A stretch of 64,000 bases of DNA from Neisseria sp. KEM232 (GCF_002237445.1 NZ_CP022527.1:1922001-1986000), one strand, 5' to 3'. Positions 12,024 to 20,559 are shown, numbered from the stretch's first letter. Notes: generated by a model from the letters alone, not told the origin. A program made the numbers and translations.

Positions 12024-12953
12024 TTAAATCACAAAATCTTCCGCCGCGTCTGCCTGTTTGCGATACTGGCCGGGCGTGAGGCCGTAGGCTTTTTTAAACG
12101 CTTTACCGAAGTGGGTTTCCGAGCCGAAGCCGCAGGCCAGGGCGACGGCCAGCACGGAATCCGCGCTTTGTTTGAGCATGGCGGCGGCCTGTTGCAGGCG
12201 GATGCGGTTGACGAAGGCGTAGGGGCTGGTGCCGGTGTGCGCTTTAAACAGGCGCATCAGTTGGGCGCGGGACACGGTGGCGGCGTCGGCCATTTCTTCT
12301 ATCGTCCACGCGCGCGCCGGGTCGTCGAGCACCGCCTGAATCACGCCGCGCAAACGGCGGTCGCGCCAGCCTTTGAGCAGCCCCTCGGGCAGCGGCCGCA
12401 CCGGATGTTCGGCCAGGAAAACGCGCACCAGCGACACCAGCAGCACCGCCGAGAGCGCGTCGACCACCGCCTTCGAGCCGGGCTGCGGCCTGTCGGCCTC
12501 GGCCTGCAACAGCGACACCAGATGCGGCAGCGGCGTGCCGCGCATATCGAGCAGCACCGTTTCCGGCAGCCCCGCCATCAGGTCGGCCTGCGTATCGTAG
12601 GCGAAGCGGGCGCAAAACAGGCTCAAATCGGCCGCGCCTTCGCCGCTGCGTTTGAGCGTGAACGCGCCGCTGCGCTCCGAAACCACCGCCGCGCCGCTGT
12701 TGGCGCAGTCGGCCTCGCTGCTCAACACATGATCGGCGGTGCGCGGGAAAAACACCACGTCGCCCGCGCGCAGCCGCCGCGCCTTGTCGTCGGCATCCGC
12801 TTTGAGCCAGCCCTCGCCGCCCGTAACGATATGCACCAACCCCTGCCCGCGCCGCGCCTCGTGCCGCACATACCATTCGCCCTGAAACAGACACTGCACA
12901 TCGACGCTGCCGCTCACCTGCGAGAGCGCCACCAGCTTGTCGAGAATATCCAT
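12024..12953 (-). CDS. mtrA: AraC-family regulator, MtrA-like
   Basis: 309 residues: an N-terminal AraC-type cupin ligand domain (about 1-180) and two C-terminal helix-turn-helix units (about 205-300, with MADAATVSRAQLMRLFKAHTG and SVLAVALACGFGSETHFGKAFKK). The opening MDILDKLVALSQVSGSVDVQCL and the SLFCARFAYDTQADLMAGLPETV segment closely follow what I recall of gonococcal MtrA, the activator of the mtrCDE efflux pump that responds to hydrophobic detergents. The ATG at 12953 is chosen because GAGGTGG lies eight bases upstream; the ATG at 12968 would overlap that site. No mtr pump genes are adjacent. Confidence 0.8.
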   Translation of the reverse strand: MDILDKLVALSQVSGSVDVQCLFQGEWYVRHEARRGQGLVHIVTGGEGWLKADADDKARRLRAGDVVFFPRTADHVLSSEADCANSGAAVVSERSGAFTLKRSGEGAADLSLFCARFAYDTQADLMAGLPETVLLDMRGTPLPHLVSLLQAEADRPQPGSKAVVDALSAVLLVSLVRVFLAEHPVRPLPEGLLKGWRDRRLRGVIQAVLDDPARAWTIEEMADAATVSRAQLMRLFKAHTGTSPYAFVNRIRLQQAAAMLKQSADSVLAVALACGFGSETHFGKAFKKAYGLTPGQYRKQADAAEDFVI

Positions 12954-13028
12954 TTTGCGCCACCTCATGATACGATTTGACGGGTATTATAGAACGAAAA
13001 AGACAATAATGGCGGTGTTGTCTGTTTT

Positions 13029-13184
13029 AATTAGTAAAACAACACGGAAAGATACAAGGCAGCAAGCCGCAGACAGTACAAGTAGTACGAGGCTGGTTTT
13101 CTTGGCATTTCCAATGCATTAGAAAACCGTCCCCTTCGAGCTAAGGCGCAGCAACGCCGTAGATTTTCGTGTTGATTCACTATA
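13029..13184. repeat. Correia element (CREE), long form, just upstream of a CMD-family gene
   Basis: About 156 bp. The right end reads TTTTCGTGTTGATTCACTATA; the left end has decayed (TTAGTAAAACAACACGGAAA). The core GATACAAGGCAGCAAGCCGC and the inner block GGCATTTCCAATGC identify it as a long Correia copy. It ends 27 bp before the next gene's ATG, so it very likely contributes that gene's promoter or leader. Confidence 0.85.
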
Positions 13185-13211
13185 ACCACAAGATTAAGGA
13201 AAGAGACCATC

Positions 13212-13556
13212 ATGGAAACCACATTCAAAAACTGGCCCGAACATACCGCCCACGTTAAAAAAGCCTTCGGCGAAATGGGCAAAAAACACCCGAAAATGCT
13301 GCAAGCCTACGGCACATTGGAACAGGCCGCCGCCGCCGAAGCCCTCGACGCGAAAACGCGCGAACTGATCGCCATCGCCGTCGCCATCACCACCCGCTGC
13401 GAAAGCTGCATCAGCGTCCACGCCGCCGCCGCCGTCAAAGCGGGCGCAACCGAGAGCGAAATCGCCGGCGCACTGGCCACCGCCATTTCCCTCAACGCCG
13501 GCGCGGCCTATACTTACGCCCTGCGCGCCTTCGAAGCGGCGGAAAGCCAAAGCTGA
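13212..13556 (+). CDS. Carboxymuconolactone decarboxylase (AhpD-like) family protein
   Basis: 114 residues of the CMD fold. The CESCISVHAAAAVKAGATESE motif has the CxxC-x3-H pattern of AhpD-like members, which use the cysteine pair in thiol-based peroxide reduction; members without that role also exist, so the function is a general redox call. The ATG at 13212 follows AAGGAAAGAG. It is monocistronic: a Correia element ends 27 bp upstream and a DUS hairpin follows 10 bp after the stop. The true substrate and reductant cannot be read from the sequence. Confidence 0.85.
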   Translation: METTFKNWPEHTAHVKKAFGEMGKKHPKMLQAYGTLEQAAAAEALDAKTRELIAIAVAITTRCESCISVHAAAAVKAGATESEIAGALATAISLNAGAAYTYALRAFEAAESQS

Positions 13557-13565
13557 AAACCGCCT

Positions 13566-13597
13566 AGGCCGTCTGAAATAATGCTTTCAGACGGCCT
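13566..13597 (+). terminator. DUS hairpin
   Basis: AGGCCGTCTGAAA-TAATGC-TTTCAGACGGCCT, directly after the CMD-family gene. Confidence 0.75.
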
Positions 13598-13640
13598 TTG
13601 AGCCGCATTATTTGTGCCATAATTACCGAAAGGAAACCCG

Positions 13641-14003
13641 ATGAAAAAACTGCTTCTCCCCGTATTTGCCGCCGCCGCGCTGCTCGCCCAGCCCGCCTTC
13701 GCCCTCTCCCTCGCGCCCGCCCAAACGGCGCAGCAGCAGGCGCATGAGGGCGGCGTGTGGATAGACGTGCGCAGCCCCGAAGAATACGCCGCAGGCCACC
13801 TGTCGGCCGCGCAAAACATCCCGCTCGAACAAATTACCGCCAAAATCGCCGAAGCCGTGCCCGACAAAAACGCCCCCGTCAACCTCTACTGCAAATCCGG
13901 CCGCCGCGCCGGCCTCGCCAAGCAGATGCTGGAAAAACTGGGCTACACCCGCGTCACCAACCACGGCGGCTATCAGGATCTCGTCGCCAAGGGCATGAAA
14001 TAA
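13641..14003 (+). CDS. Periplasmic rhodanese-like sulfurtransferase
   Basis: 120 residues: a cleavable signal peptide (MKKLLLPVFAAAALLAQPAFA) and one rhodanese domain with WIDVRSPEEYAAGHLSAAQNI and the active-site loop YCKSGRRAG, the cysteine of which carries the persulfide. The size and export signal match the PspE class of single-domain periplasmic sulfurtransferases. Thiosulfate is the usual test substrate; the physiological acceptor is unknown. AAAGGAAA lies before the ATG. A DUS hairpin (about 14020-14048) follows. Confidence 0.88.
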   Translation: MKKLLLPVFAAAALLAQPAFALSLAPAQTAQQQAHEGGVWIDVRSPEEYAAGHLSAAQNIPLEQITAKIAEAVPDKNAPVNLYCKSGRRAGLAKQMLEKLGYTRVTNHGGYQDLVAKGMK

Positions 14004-14019
14004 CAGCCCGTTTGCAAAA

Positions 14020-14048
14020 AGGCCGTCTGAAAGCCTTTCAGACGGCCT
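14020..14048 (+). terminator. DUS hairpin
   Basis: AGGCCGTCTGAAAGCCTTTCAGACGGCCT directly downstream of the rhodanese gene. Confidence 0.75.
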
Positions 14049-14097
14049 CTTTTCCCAAGTGCCGCAACCGTGAAACCGTAAACCGAAGGAGAACCGA

Positions 14098-14631
14098 ATG
14101 AATATGAAACGAAAATTTTCCGCACTGGCCGCTGCGCTGTCTCTGTCTGCCTGCGCGGGCACGCAAACGGGAACGGCGCAGCCTCCTGCGGGCGTGCACA
14201 ACGCCGCCGCCGAAGCGTCAGAGGCGCGGGAGGCTGAAATGCCGCCTCCGACGAACGTGCACAGCTTCGCCAGCCGCTACGGCTTCGACGAAACCGTTTC
14301 CCGCCTGAAAAACGCCGTGCAGGCCAAAGGCATGACCGTGTTCGCCCTGATCGACCACCGCGCCGCCGCGCAAAAAGCGGGGCTGGATATGCAGCCGGCC
14401 ACGGTGATTGTGTTCGGCGCGCCCAAAGCGGGCACGCCGCTGATGGCCAAAGACCCCGACTTTGCCCTGCGCCTGCCGCTCAAAGTACTGGTAACGGAAA
14501 CCGACGGGCAGGTGCGCGCCGTCCTCGCCGACACCCGTTCCCTGATTGCCGACAGCCGCATTTCGGTTGCCGACGTGGAAAACACGCTCGACCGTGTGCC
14601 GGCGCTGATTGAAAAAACCGTCAGCGAATAG
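14098..14631 (+). CDS. DUF302-domain lipoprotein
   Basis: 177 residues. The N-terminus is a lipoprotein signal (MKRKFSALAAALSLSACAG), with the lipobox cysteine at about residue 19 after the ATG at 14104. After a proline- and alanine-rich linker comes a DUF302 domain (SRYGFDETVSRLKNAVQAKGMTVF, then AAAQKAGLDMQPATVIVFGAPKAGTPLM, then LPLKVLV). DUF302 proteins are small envelope proteins without a settled function. The ATG at 14098 is chosen for AAGGAG six bases upstream; a second ATG two codons in is possible. Confidence 0.82.
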   Translation: MNMKRKFSALAAALSLSACAGTQTGTAQPPAGVHNAAAEASEAREAEMPPPTNVHSFASRYGFDETVSRLKNAVQAKGMTVFALIDHRAAAQKAGLDMQPATVIVFGAPKAGTPLMAKDPDFALRLPLKVLVTETDGQVRAVLADTRSLIADSRISVADVENTLDRVPALIEKTVSE

Positions 14632-14633
14632 GA

Positions 14634-14700
14634 CGTGTTGACATTCGGCTTGTGGGTATTTTTTGCCAAAAACACCGCCGCAAGGCTGATTGTCAACACG
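14634..14700 (+). terminator. Long-spaced inverted repeat after the DUF302 gene
   Basis: CGTGTTGACA at 14634-14643 and TGTCAACACG at 14691-14700 are exact complements, starting three bases after the stop codon. It could be a 3' stem or the ends of a small repeat; no product is encoded between them. Confidence 0.45.
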
Positions 14701-14726
14701 CCCTAAAACGCGGCGCAAAATGGCTG

Positions 14727-14767
14727 AGGCCGTCTGAAAACTCCGTTTGAGGGTTTTCAGACGGCCT
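14727..14767 (+). terminator. DUS hairpin
   Basis: AGGCCGTCTGAAAACTCC...GGGTTTTCAGACGGCCT with an extended stem; the likely terminator of the DUF302 gene. Confidence 0.7.
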
Positions 14768-14770
14768 TTC

Positions 14771-14980
14771 GTTTACCCACAATCTCTGTGGATAAATCTG
14801 TGTACAACTTGCGGGTAAACGGAAAAATCCCTATTGCGGCAACCGGCCGCTTAAACTGCCTAAAAAATATTCAAAAATAAAACACATAAAAATCAACAGA
14901 ATATATATTTCACGATGAGACGGTTTAGCACGGCGTACTAAATTTCCAGCGAAAACAAACCGGTGCGAAATTGTGCATAA
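14771..14980. other. AT-rich non-coding stretch with two DnaA-box-like sites
   Basis: Inside the 508-bp gap before proS. GTTTACCC (14771-14778) and GGGTAAAC (14813-14820) form an inverted repeat whose loop carries TGTGGATAA (14787-14795), the reverse complement of the perfect DnaA box TTATCCACA. A second box fitting TTWTNCACA (TGTGCATAA, 14972-14980) lies in the same orientation after about 100 bp of strongly AT-rich sequence. dnaA is not nearby, so a titration or regulatory site is as likely as an origin. No gene is seen in the gap. Confidence 0.4.
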
Positions 14981-15139
14981 ACAGAGATTGACAAGCCTGT
15001 TCCGCCGCCTGTTCCGGCTTGACTGACACTCTGTTTTTCAGACGGCCCAAGCCGCCCTGCCCCCTCTTCGGGGCATCAGCGCAGGAAAACGGTTTCGCGG
15101 TACAATGCGGCCTCGTTTTTTACAAAGAAGAACAATGCC

Positions 15140-16858
15140 ATGAAAGCCAGCCAATTTTTCATTTCCACTTTAAAAGAAGCCCCCGCCGAAGCCGCTCTGG
15201 CCAGCCACAAGCTGATGATTCGCGCGGGTTTGATCAAAGCCAACGCCTCCGGTTTGTACACCTGGATGCCGATGGGTCTGCGCGTGCTGCGCAAGGTTGA
15301 AAACATCGTACGCGAAGAGATGAACCGCGCCGGCAGCGTCGAATTGCTGATGCCCGTGGTGCAGCCTGCCGAATTGTGGCAGGAATCCGGCCGCTGGGAG
15401 TTTTACGGCAAGGAGCTCTTGCGCCTGAAAGACCGCCACGAGCGCGATTTCTGCATGGGGCCGACCTGCGAAGAAGTCATTACCGACATCGTGCGCAAAG
15501 AAATCACCAGCTACAAGCAGCTGCCGCAAAACTTTTACCACATCCAAACCAAATTCCGCGACGAAGTGCGCCCGCGTTTCGGCGTGATGCGTGCGCGCGA
15601 ATTTGTGATGAAAGACGCCTACTCCTTCCACGCCGACTACGAATCGCTGGTGCGCGACGGCTACCAGCCGATGTACGACGCCTACTGCCGCATCTTCGAT
15701 CGTCTGGGGCTGAACTACCGCCCCGTCGCCGCCGACACCGGCAGCATCGGCGGCACCGGCTCGCACGAGTTTCAAGTGCTGGCCGAGAGCGGCGAAGACG
15801 TGATTGCCTACAGCGACACTTCCGATTACGCCGCCAATATCGAGCTGGCGCCGACTTTGCGTCTCTCTGGCGAGCGCAGGCAGCCTGAAAAAACGCTAGA
15901 GAAAGTGCACACGCCCGATGTGAAAACCATCGTCGCGTTGGTGGAATTTCTCAATATTCCGGTTGAACAGACGCTCAAATCCATCGTCGTCGAAGGCGAA
16001 AACGACGGCGAACCGGTGTTGCTGCTGTTGCGCGGCGACCACGAGTTCAACGACATCAAAGCCGAAAAACTCGCCGGCGTAAAAGCCCCGCTGACGATGG
16101 CCGCGCCCGAACTTATCCGCGCCCAATTCGGCGCCGACGGCGGCTCGCTCGGCCCCGTGGGCTTTAAAGGTAAGGTTTACGCCGATTTCGCCGTAGAAAA
16201 AGGCGCAGACTGGGTCATCGGCGCGAACGACAACGGCTGGCACTACACCGGTTTCAACTTCGGCCGCGACGCCGCCGAGCCCGAGTTTGCCGATTTGCGC
16301 AACGTAGTCGAAGGCGACGCAAGCCCCGACGGACAAGGCCGTCTGAAACTCGCGCGCGGCATCGAAGTCGGCCACGTTTTCCAATTGCGCGACAAATACT
16401 CCGCCGCCATGAACGCCAGCTTCCTCGACAACAACGGCAAAGCGCAAATCATGGAAATGGGCTGCTACGGCATCGGCATCACCCGCATCGTTGCCGCCGC
16501 CATCGAGCAAAACAACGACGAGCGCGGCATCATCTGGACCGACGCCATGGCGCCTTTCCAAGCCGTTATCGTGCCGATGAACTACAAAAAGTCCGACACC
16601 GTGCGCCAAGCCGCCGACCGCCTTTACGCCGAATTGCAAGCCGCCGGCGTAGATGTATTGCTGGACGACCGCGACGAGCGCGCCGGTGTGCTGCTCAACG
16701 ACAGCGAATTGCTCGGCATCCCGCACCGCATCGTCATCGGCGACCGGGGCTTGAAAGAAGGCCAAGTCGAATACGCCCGCCGCACCGACAGCCAAGTGCA
16801 GAGCATCGCGCTCGCCGAAGCCGCAGCGAAAGTGGCCGCAGCGGTGAAACAAGCATAA
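15140..16858 (+). CDS. proS: Prolyl-tRNA synthetase
   Basis: ProS charges tRNA-Pro with proline in the cytoplasm. The 572-residue product is the bacterial-type enzyme: class II motifs in the first half (RAGLIKANASGLYTWMPMG, FRDEVRPRFGVMRAREFVMKD for motif 2, GIGITRIVAAAIEQ for motif 3), an inserted YbaK-like editing domain (about residues 230-390) and a C-terminal anticodon-binding domain. The ATG at 15140 is the family start (MKASQFFISTLKEAP). A DUS hairpin follows. AGGCAGCCTGAAA and AGGCCGTCTGAAA both occur within the gene. Confidence 0.96.
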   Translation: MKASQFFISTLKEAPAEAALASHKLMIRAGLIKANASGLYTWMPMGLRVLRKVENIVREEMNRAGSVELLMPVVQPAELWQESGRWEFYGKELLRLKDRHERDFCMGPTCEEVITDIVRKEITSYKQLPQNFYHIQTKFRDEVRPRFGVMRAREFVMKDAYSFHADYESLVRDGYQPMYDAYCRIFDRLGLNYRPVAADTGSIGGTGSHEFQVLAESGEDVIAYSDTSDYAANIELAPTLRLSGERRQPEKTLEKVHTPDVKTIVALVEFLNIPVEQTLKSIVVEGENDGEPVLLLLRGDHEFNDIKAEKLAGVKAPLTMAAPELIRAQFGADGGSLGPVGFKGKVYADFAVEKGADWVIGANDNGWHYTGFNFGRDAAEPEFADLRNVVEGDASPDGQGRLKLARGIEVGHVFQLRDKYSAAMNASFLDNNGKAQIMEMGCYGIGITRIVAAAIEQNNDERGIIWTDAMAPFQAVIVPMNYKKSDTVRQAADRLYAELQAAGVDVLLDDRDERAGVLLNDSELLGIPHRIVIGDRGLKEGQVEYARRTDSQVQSIALAEAAAKVAAAVKQA

Positions 16859-16872
16859 GCAACGAAGCACAA

Positions 16873-16904
16873 AGGCCGTCTGAAAAGATGTTTTCAGACG
16901 GCCT
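16873..16904 (+). terminator. DUS hairpin after proS
   Basis: AGGCCGTCTGAAAAGATGTTTTCAGACGGCCT, 14 bp after the proS stop and just upstream of the next gene. Confidence 0.75.
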
Positions 16905-16933
16905 ATCACACACCCAAACCCAAAGGAACTCCC

Positions 16934-18157
16934 TTGCCGCTCACTTCCCCCGCGCTCTGCCGCATCCGCGCCATTACCGCCTTTGCCACCCTGTCGCCCG
17001 CGCAAAACACTTGGGCGGACACCCTCGCCGCCGCCAAGCACCAGTGCGACCGTCTGGCCGCCGCCTTCGCGCAGGAAGGCTACACCGTCCAATCCGTGCG
17101 CATCGTCGCCAACCCCTTCGGCGAATACCTCGACACCGCCTCGCCCGAGTCCGCCAAACAAGGGCTCGCCTACATCCAGCGCATCCTCGCCGGGCTGAAC
17201 CAAAACGGCCTGCGCATCCGCTTTGCCATCGGCGAAGCCCGCAGCGCCGAAGAAATCGCCCTGCTGCCCGAGTTAATCCGCGACTACGGCGATTTGAGCA
17301 ATGCCTGCGTCAACATCGCCGCCGACGAAAACGGCATCCCCGAACACGACCAAATCGAGCGCTGCACCGCCGCCGTGCAAGAAATCGCCCGCATCACCCC
17401 GCGCGGCGAAGGCAATTTCAACTTCACCGTCAATTTCAACTGCGCCCCGCTGATCCCCTACTTCCCCGCCGGCTTCCACCGCGGCGCACAGGGCGACTGC
17501 ATCGTTGTCGGCTTGGAAACGCCCGACCTGCTCGCCGCCGCACTGCGCGCCTTAAACCCGCCTGCCGACCAGTCCGCCTTTCTTCAGGCTGCCTACACCG
17601 CCATGCGCCAAGCCCTGCAATACCACGCCGACCGCGTGCAGGAAATCATTGCCGCCACCGCATTGGACGGCGGCTGGCGCTATGCGGGCATGGACACCTC
17701 CGCCGCACCGTCGAAAAACTGCACCTCGATGACGGAAATCTACCGTCTGCTGCGCGTGCCGCACTTTGGCGCGGCAGGCAGCATCGAAGCCTCCGCCCTG
17801 CTCACCCGCGTGTTCAAAACGCTGGCAAACGTCAACGCCGTCGGCTTCTCGGGGCTGATGCTGGCGGTAACCGAAGACGCGGGTCTCGCCGCCGCCAGCC
17901 GCGTGCCTACCTTCGATTTGCGCGCGCTTTTGACGTACAGCAGCGTCTGCGGCATCGGGCTGGACACCGTTCCCATCCCCGGCGACACCCCCGCCGACCG
18001 CATCACCGCGCTGATGCGCGACACCGGCACCATGGCCTTCCGCCTGAACAAACCGCTCACCGTGCGCCTGTTCCCCGTACCCGGCCTGAAAGCGGGCGAC
18101 ATTACCGCCTTTGAAAGCGACGATTTGTGCAACTGCGCGGTGCTGGCGGTACAGTAA
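16934..18157 (+). CDS. DUF711 (PFL family) protein
   Basis: 407 residues beginning with TTG at 16934, preceded by AAAGGA at seven bases; the family is annotated as PFL or DUF711 and is structurally related to glycyl-radical enzymes without the radical loop. It is an alpha/beta protein with conserved segments such as FTVNFNCAPLIPYFPAGFHRG, CTSMTEIYRLLRVPHFGAAGS and TYSSVCGIGLDTVPIPGDT. No biochemical role is established. It is monocistronic between the proS hairpin and the repeat-rich stretch before the IS110 remnant. Another frame (16888-18114) is only a shadow. Confidence 0.82.
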   Translation: MPLTSPALCRIRAITAFATLSPAQNTWADTLAAAKHQCDRLAAAFAQEGYTVQSVRIVANPFGEYLDTASPESAKQGLAYIQRILAGLNQNGLRIRFAIGEARSAEEIALLPELIRDYGDLSNACVNIAADENGIPEHDQIERCTAAVQEIARITPRGEGNFNFTVNFNCAPLIPYFPAGFHRGAQGDCIVVGLETPDLLAAALRALNPPADQSAFLQAAYTAMRQALQYHADRVQEIIAATALDGGWRYAGMDTSAAPSKNCTSMTEIYRLLRVPHFGAAGSIEASALLTRVFKTLANVNAVGFSGLMLAVTEDAGLAAASRVPTFDLRALLTYSSVCGIGLDTVPIPGDTPADRITALMRDTGTMAFRLNKPLTVRLFPVPGLKAGDITAFESDDLCNCAVLAVQ

Positions 18158-18165
18158 GCGCGGCA

Positions 18166-18640
18166 AAGGCAGCCTGCAAGCGTGGTTTGGGGTTTCAGGC
18201 TGCCTGAGAACAGCGAAAAACAGCCTGAAAGACTGATTGACACGTAGGTCGAGTATTTATGCCCGACAAACACGGCTGCCATACAAGCGAGCTTGGTGTC
18301 GTTGGTGCACTTGTTTGAATAAAAGGCCGTCTGAAAGGTCGATTAAGGTTTTCAGGCTGCCTTTGCCATTCCGCGTAAATCCTAAAAAACAGCCTGAAAG
18401 CTGCAACGGCACTTTCAGGCTGCTTTTTAGGCACGCAGGTCGGGAATTTATGTCCGGCAAATTGACAACAAAACAAAAAATATCGGGCATAAATGTCCAA
18501 CCTTGTATATCGGAACTCCAGTATCATAGCAACAAACCGCCCGGCCGCCACCCGTACCCAACCGAGGCAAAAAACCGTTGCGTAGCTCAGGGAGCGGCCG
18601 GACACCCATCGACACAACCGGACAGTTGCCGGACAACACA
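18166..18640. repeat. Repeat-rich non-coding stretch before IS110
   Basis: Contains Kingella-type uptake words (GGCAGCCTG and CAGGCTGCCTGA, about 18167-18230 and 18355-18425), one AG-DUS (about 18325), and a motif seen twice directly (GTCGAGTATTTATGCCCGACAAA near 18248; GTCGGGAATTTATGTCCGGCAAA near 18440) and once inverted (ATCGGGCATAAATGTCC near 18482). No coding signal was found. Part of this may be the left end of the IS110 element. Confidence 0.45.
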
Positions 18641-18663
18641 ACCGAATGCAAGGCAGGTTTATG

Positions 18664-18950
18664 ATGAGTACCCAACACAATTACGCAGGCATCGACATTG
18701 CCAAACGAAACTTCGTCATCTCCGTTTCGTCTTTGTCTAAAACCAAAACCGAAACCAACAACCCCAAAGGGATCGCCCATACCGTCGAATACCTTAAAAA
18801 ACACAACGTCGCACTCGTCGTGATGGAAAGCACCGGCGGTCTCGAAGTCCCCGCCGCCAAAGCCATCCACCGTGCAGGCATAGCCGTGATTATCGCCAAC
18901 CCTCGTCAGACGCATCAGTTTGCCCAATCACAGTCGCTGACCAAAACCGA
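18664..18950 (+). pseudogene. IS110-family transposase, 5' fragment
   Basis: Encodes the first 95 residues of a DEDD transposase (MSTQHNYAGIDIAKRNFVISV; the first catalytic Asp is in GIDIAK and the Glu in VMESTGGLEVPAA). It breaks off after QSLTKT, exactly where intact relatives continue into the next conserved Asp. The frame then runs into a foreign cassette and stops at 18975. The 3' part resumes at 19893. Joining 18950 to 19893 gives 318 codons in frame, the normal length, so the gene was interrupted by insertion rather than decay. Confidence 0.85.
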
Positions 18951-19892
18951 AGCGGGGTTGAAAAAGGTCGTCTGAACATTTTAAAACATGGATTTTCATG
19001 TGCAATACTGTTTTCAGACGACCTTTTCCCTGATAAGAAATTTCCAATAAAGCCTGAATCATCATGCCCATAGATTCCTTTTTCTACCTCTTACTCCTCA
19101 CCGGATTTTGCGCCGGACTGATGAATGCGGCGGTCGGCGGCGGCGGGCTGCTGCAAGTCCCGGGGCTGTTCAACCTACTGCCCACTTCCACGCCCGTGGC
19201 TTCGGTGGTTGGCACCGACAAATTCGCTGCCTGCTTCGGCATGCTGACCGCAACGGGGCAATACCTGCGCAAAATCCCCGTGCCGTGGAAAGTGCTGCTG
19301 CCCGCCGCCGCGCTGGCGTTTGCCGCTTCCTATCTGGGCGCGAATGCCGTGGCGTATCTGCCCGTGCACTACATGAAACCGGCGATGTTGGTCATCATGG
19401 TGGCCATGTGCCTTTATACTTTTCTGAAAAAAGACTTGGGACAGGCGGTGCGCACCGAAAAACTGACGCGCCGCGAAACCTTATGCGGCTTGCTGTTCGG
19501 CACGCTCATCGGTTTTTACGACGGCATCTTCGGGCCGGGCTCAGGCAGCCTGCTGGTCTTCGTGTTCGTCCGTTTTTACGGTTATGATTTCCTGACAGCG
19601 AACGCATCCGCCAAAGTCATCAATTCCACCACCTACCTTGCCGCGCTGGCGTTTTTCATCCCGCAAGGCCATGTCGTGTGGGCATGGGCGGTGCCGCTGG
19701 CGCTGGCGAATTTATGCGGCAGCGTGGTCGGCGCGCGCTTGGCCATCCACGGCGGAACAAAATTTCTGCGTTACGGATTTATGGTGTTGCTATGCCTGAC
19801 CATAGGCAAATTTGCTTGGGATTTGATTCGATAGAGATGGGGCGCGCCATAGCAGGATTAGCGTCCTGAAAGCGTTTCAGACGACCTTTGGA
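18951..19892 (+). mobile_element. Imported TauE cassette inside the IS110 transposase
   Basis: A 942-bp segment holding one gene. It is bordered by the uptake word AGGTCGTCTGAA at about 18965 and by its inverse at about 19013 and 19874, the dialect of N. mucosa and relatives instead of the AGGCCGTCTGAA that dominates this genome. Removing it restores the transposase frame exactly. Only two bases (GA) are shared at the joins. Confidence 0.7.
19064..19834 (+). CDS. TSUP family membrane transporter (TauE/SafE type)
   Basis: 256 residues with seven to eight hydrophobic segments and the duplicated TSUP signature: GGGGLLQVPGLFNLLPTSTPVASVVGTDKFAACFG near the N-terminus and DGIFGPGSGSLLVFVFVRFYGYDFLTANASAKVIN in the second half. 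Family members export sulfite, sulfoacetate or related anions across the inner membrane; the substrate cannot be assigned. The ATG at 19064 is preceded by a weak ribosome site. The gene is the only content of the cassette inserted in the IS110 transposase and its flanking uptake words point to a donor with another dialect. Confidence 0.85.
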   Translation: MPIDSFFYLLLLTGFCAGLMNAAVGGGGLLQVPGLFNLLPTSTPVASVVGTDKFAACFGMLTATGQYLRKIPVPWKVLLPAAALAFAASYLGANAVAYLPVHYMKPAMLVIMVAMCLYTFLKKDLGQAVRTEKLTRRETLCGLLFGTLIGFYDGIFGPGSGSLLVFVFVRFYGYDFLTANASAKVINSTTYLAALAFFIPQGHVVWAWAVPLALANLCGSVVGARLAIHGGTKFLRYGFMVLLCLTIGKFAWDLIR

Positions 19893-20559
19893 TGCCAAAG
19901 ATGCCAAAATGCTCGCCTTCTTCGCACAGATGACGGCACAGAAAGAAGGTTGGCAAACTATGCTCTACCAGCCGCCCACCGAAGCGGAAGAAGTGTTGGG
20001 AGCATTGGTTAACCGCCGCAACCAGCTGGTGGATATGCGGACTGCCGAGAAAAACCGTCTGCATCAGGTTCACGAAACGCAAGTCGAAAGCGTCAAACAA
20101 CTGATTGCCCATTTTGACCGGCTGATTGACGAATTGGACAAACAAATTGACGACCACACCCACACGCATTTTGACGGCAAAGCCCAAGTGGCGGAGCAGA
20201 TCAAAGGCATCGGTTCGATAACGACGGCTACGCTGATGGCGATGCTGCCCGAATTGGGACGGCTGAACCACAAACGGATAGCGAGTTTGGTCGGTATTGC
20301 CCTGCACCCGAGGGAGAGCGGGGAAACCAAATTCAAAAGCCGCTGCTTCGGCGGAAGGTCTGCGGTGCGTAAGGCGCTGTATATGGCCACCGTAGTGGCG
20401 ATGCGGTTCGAACCGTTTATTCGGGATTTCTATCAGCGCCTGCTGTCCAAGGGTAAGCCGTATAAGGTTGCCGTTACGGCATGTATGCGCAAACTGCTGA
20501 CGATATTGAATGCCCGGATGCGTGATTATTTTGCCGGGAACGGTATCCGAACGGCTTGA
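19893..20559 (+). pseudogene. IS110-family transposase, 3' fragment
   Basis: Encodes the rest of the transposase split at 18950, from the DAKDAKMLAFFAQ segment to GNGIRTA. The C-terminal helix-hairpin-helix region (IKGIGSITTATLMAMLPELG) and the Ser-containing tail typical of the transposase_20 domain (SLVGIALHPRESG, FGGRSAVRKALYMA) are intact. It has no start of its own; a TTG at 19888 would open the frame but no ribosome site is seen. Confidence 0.85.

Noticed and set aside
14771..14980. Calling this stretch the chromosomal origin
   Set aside because: Only two consensus boxes, no dnaA or gidA-type neighbours; kept as an observation only.
15896..17203. A 435-codon minus-strand frame opposite proS and the DUF711 gene
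   Set aside because: Crosses the end of proS and a terminator; shadow composition.
16888..18114. A 408-codon frame overlapping the DUF711 gene on the same strand
   Set aside because: Arg/Pro/His-rich product typical of a +1 shadow; starts in a DUS hairpin.
18664..18975. A complete small transposase-like gene
   Set aside because: The frame ends in cassette sequence; the remainder of the DEDD transposase lies at 19893-20559.
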